The notes under the pieces were generated by a model. It ran no database searches. It saw nothing but the letters and a program-made list of their open reading frames with translations, and was not told where the DNA came from. 5,589 bases of DNA from an uncultured Ancrocorticia sp. Its GTDB lineage: Bacteria; Actinomycetota; Actinomycetes; Actinomycetales; Actinomycetaceae. This document shows positions 4,509 through 5,589 of the stretch, one piece after another. The position numbers and the translations under genes are program-made. Within the stretch, counting starts at the first letter, position 1. Every line of letters starts with the position of its first letter. The DNA is taken from the NCBI GenBank assembly GCA_905373325.1, contig CAJPTB010000144.1, positions 1-5,589 of the forward strand, read 5' to 3'.

Positions 4509-5589
4509 GTGGAAAAGAAAACGCAGCAGACTACTGATTACAGCGAACTTCCGCAGGAGCTAATTGATGCACATGCAGATGGACGCGTGGTCTTCTTTGT
4601 CGGGGCAGGTGCCTCGTGCGCCTCTCCTTCTAAGCTGCCGTTATTCAAGGATCTTGCGGAAAAGATGGGTGAAGAGGCCGAATCGCCTTATCAGGAGGGC
4701 GAACCTATCGACACTTTCCTTGGCAGGCTGACATCCTTGAAGCCTCCCTACAATGTTCACAAACGGGCGAAGGTTCTACTTGACCCACCGGGTTCCCGTC
4801 CAAACGATATCCACAAGACCATAGTAAGACTAGCATTTGCCTACAATCGATTCCGTGTGGTCACTACAAACTTTGACTTGCATTTGGAAAAGGCCGCAGA
4901 AGACGAAAAAATCAAAATACCCGATATATGGAATAGCCCGGCTCTTCCGCTCGGTGATCAAATGGAAGGGCTGGTGCATCTTCATGGCTCAGTGACGCGA
5001 AGTCCTAATGAACTGATCCTTACGGATAGAGACCTTGGGAGAGCGTATCTGTACGAAGCATGGGCAACCCGATTTCTTAGAACGCTGTTTCAAGAGAATG
5101 TAGTTGTTTTCATTGGTTATGGTTTGAATGATCCGACCATGCGCTATTTGACGTTGGCTTTACCATCAAACGCATCTCTCTATGCTTTTCTTCACGAAGA
5201 TGAGGTTAAAGGTCAGGATTGGAAGCGACTTAATGTCAAGACCATTTCCTTTGGATGTAGTTACGAAAACCTCCTGCCATCACTCCAGAACTGGCTTAAT
5301 TTGGTTAAAGGTAAAGAAGCCTACCGCAATCGTTTCGACAGGATCGTTTCATCGGGTGTCGATAACCTGACTGAAGCCGACGATAGTTTTCTTTCGATGC
5401 TCTTTTCTAGTGTTGCCGCCGCGAAAGGTTTTGTCGAGGCAACTGACTCTGTCTCGGAAGAAAACAAACTTGAATGGTTACATTGGTTGGAAGCACGTTC
5501 CGAGTTTAAGAGGCTGTTTAAGCCTGAGTTAGCGGTTCGAGACAATGAAGCTCTCGATGTTCTTGGCTGTTGGTTTGTCAAGAACTTCA
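4509..5589 (+). CDS. SIR2-domain protein (SIR2_2-type NADase), probable anti-phage defence effector, 3'-partial
   Basis: The first 360 residues are visible and the frame is still open at the right edge. Residues about 16-240 form a SIR2-like Rossmann domain: FFVGAGAS (G32, G34, S36), VVTTNFD (N121, D123), LVHLHGS (H159) and IGYGLNDPTMRYL (203-213). The Asn-His spacing of 38 equals that of the NAD-cleaving pair reported for DSR2 (N133/H171). Such domains deplete NAD+ to abort infection in DSR, Thoeris and SIR2-APAZ systems. After about residue 240 comes a helical, charged region of unknown role, presumably the start of a sensor or scaffold. The overall look recalls large SIR2 proteins carrying a C-terminal DUF4020, but that part is outside the window. 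GTG 4509 is preferred because GGAG (4496-4499) lies 9 nt before it; ATG 4500 abuts that site. G+C is near 47 percent, far below dapD, indicating transfer. The SIR2 call is firm; defence is inferred. Confidence 0.88.
   Translation, partial: MEKKTQQTTDYSELPQELIDAHADGRVVFFVGAGASCASPSKLPLFKDLAEKMGEEAESPYQEGEPIDTFLGRLTSLKPPYNVHKRAKVLLDPPGSRPNDIHKTIVRLAFAYNRFRVVTTNFDLHLEKAAEDEKIKIPDIWNSPALPLGDQMEGLVHLHGSVTRSPNELILTDRDLGRAYLYEAWATRFLRTLFQENVVVFIGYGLNDPTMRYLTLALPSNASLYAFLHEDEVKGQDWKRLNVKTISFGCSYENLLPSLQNWLNLVKGKEAYRNRFDRIVSSGVDNLTEADDSFLSMLFSSVAAAKGFVEATDSVSEENKLEWLHWLEARSEFKRLFKPELAVRDNEALDVLGCWFVKNF

Noticed and set aside
5182..5581. Small ORFs on both strands inside the SIR2 gene
   Set aside because: The long SIR2 frame runs through this whole stretch with consistent domain character; the small ORFs lack RBS and motifs.

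Overview
The window looks like chromosome from a high-GC Gram-positive bacterium (Actinomycetota; an Actinomyces-like relative is plausible but not proven). The lysine/diaminopimelate genes have actinobacterial-type sequences, and the core genes run at roughly two thirds G+C. Two stretches are clearly lower in G+C and look acquired: about 1140-1950 and about 4340 to the right edge.

Layout: (1) 2-1131, plus strand: 5'-truncated dapC (N-succinyldiaminopimelate aminotransferase), broken by an 83-bp insertion. The insertion has an exact structural signature: a 45-bp direct repeat brackets a perfect 51-bp inverted copy of the gene's own sequence about 380 bp downstream. Removing 83 bp restores one open frame. 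The same gene also carries an in-frame Gly/Ala/Asp-rich repeat insert. (2) 1140-1950: a lower-GC islet with a likely promoter, a strong ribosome binding site and a 177-aa excisionase-type HTH protein. It resembles the antitoxin of HTH-PIN toxin-antitoxin pairs, but no toxin gene follows. Three degenerate ~20-bp direct repeats follow, possibly an insertion-sequence end relic. (3) 1994-2929, minus strand: intact dapD (tetrahydrodipicolinate N-succinyltransferase), with three 21-bp tandem repeats and a small hairpin upstream. (4) 3144-3992, minus strand: a two-domain VOC/PhnB-like protein that may be translated from a leaderless mRNA. (5) 3993-4508: no convincing gene, with a composition change near its right end and a possible 36-49 codon ORF. 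(6) 4509 to the right edge, plus strand: the N-terminal 360 residues of a large SIR2-domain protein of the NADase type used in anti-phage defence, running out of the window.

DapD makes N-succinyl-2-amino-6-ketopimelate, the substrate of DapC, so a core lysine/cell-wall pathway sits here with one of its two genes disrupted. The islet between dapC and dapD and the SIR2 gene look like accessory insertions into this core neighbourhood. The SIR2 gene is the main defence candidate; the templated rearrangement in dapC is the most unusual structure directly readable in the sequence.
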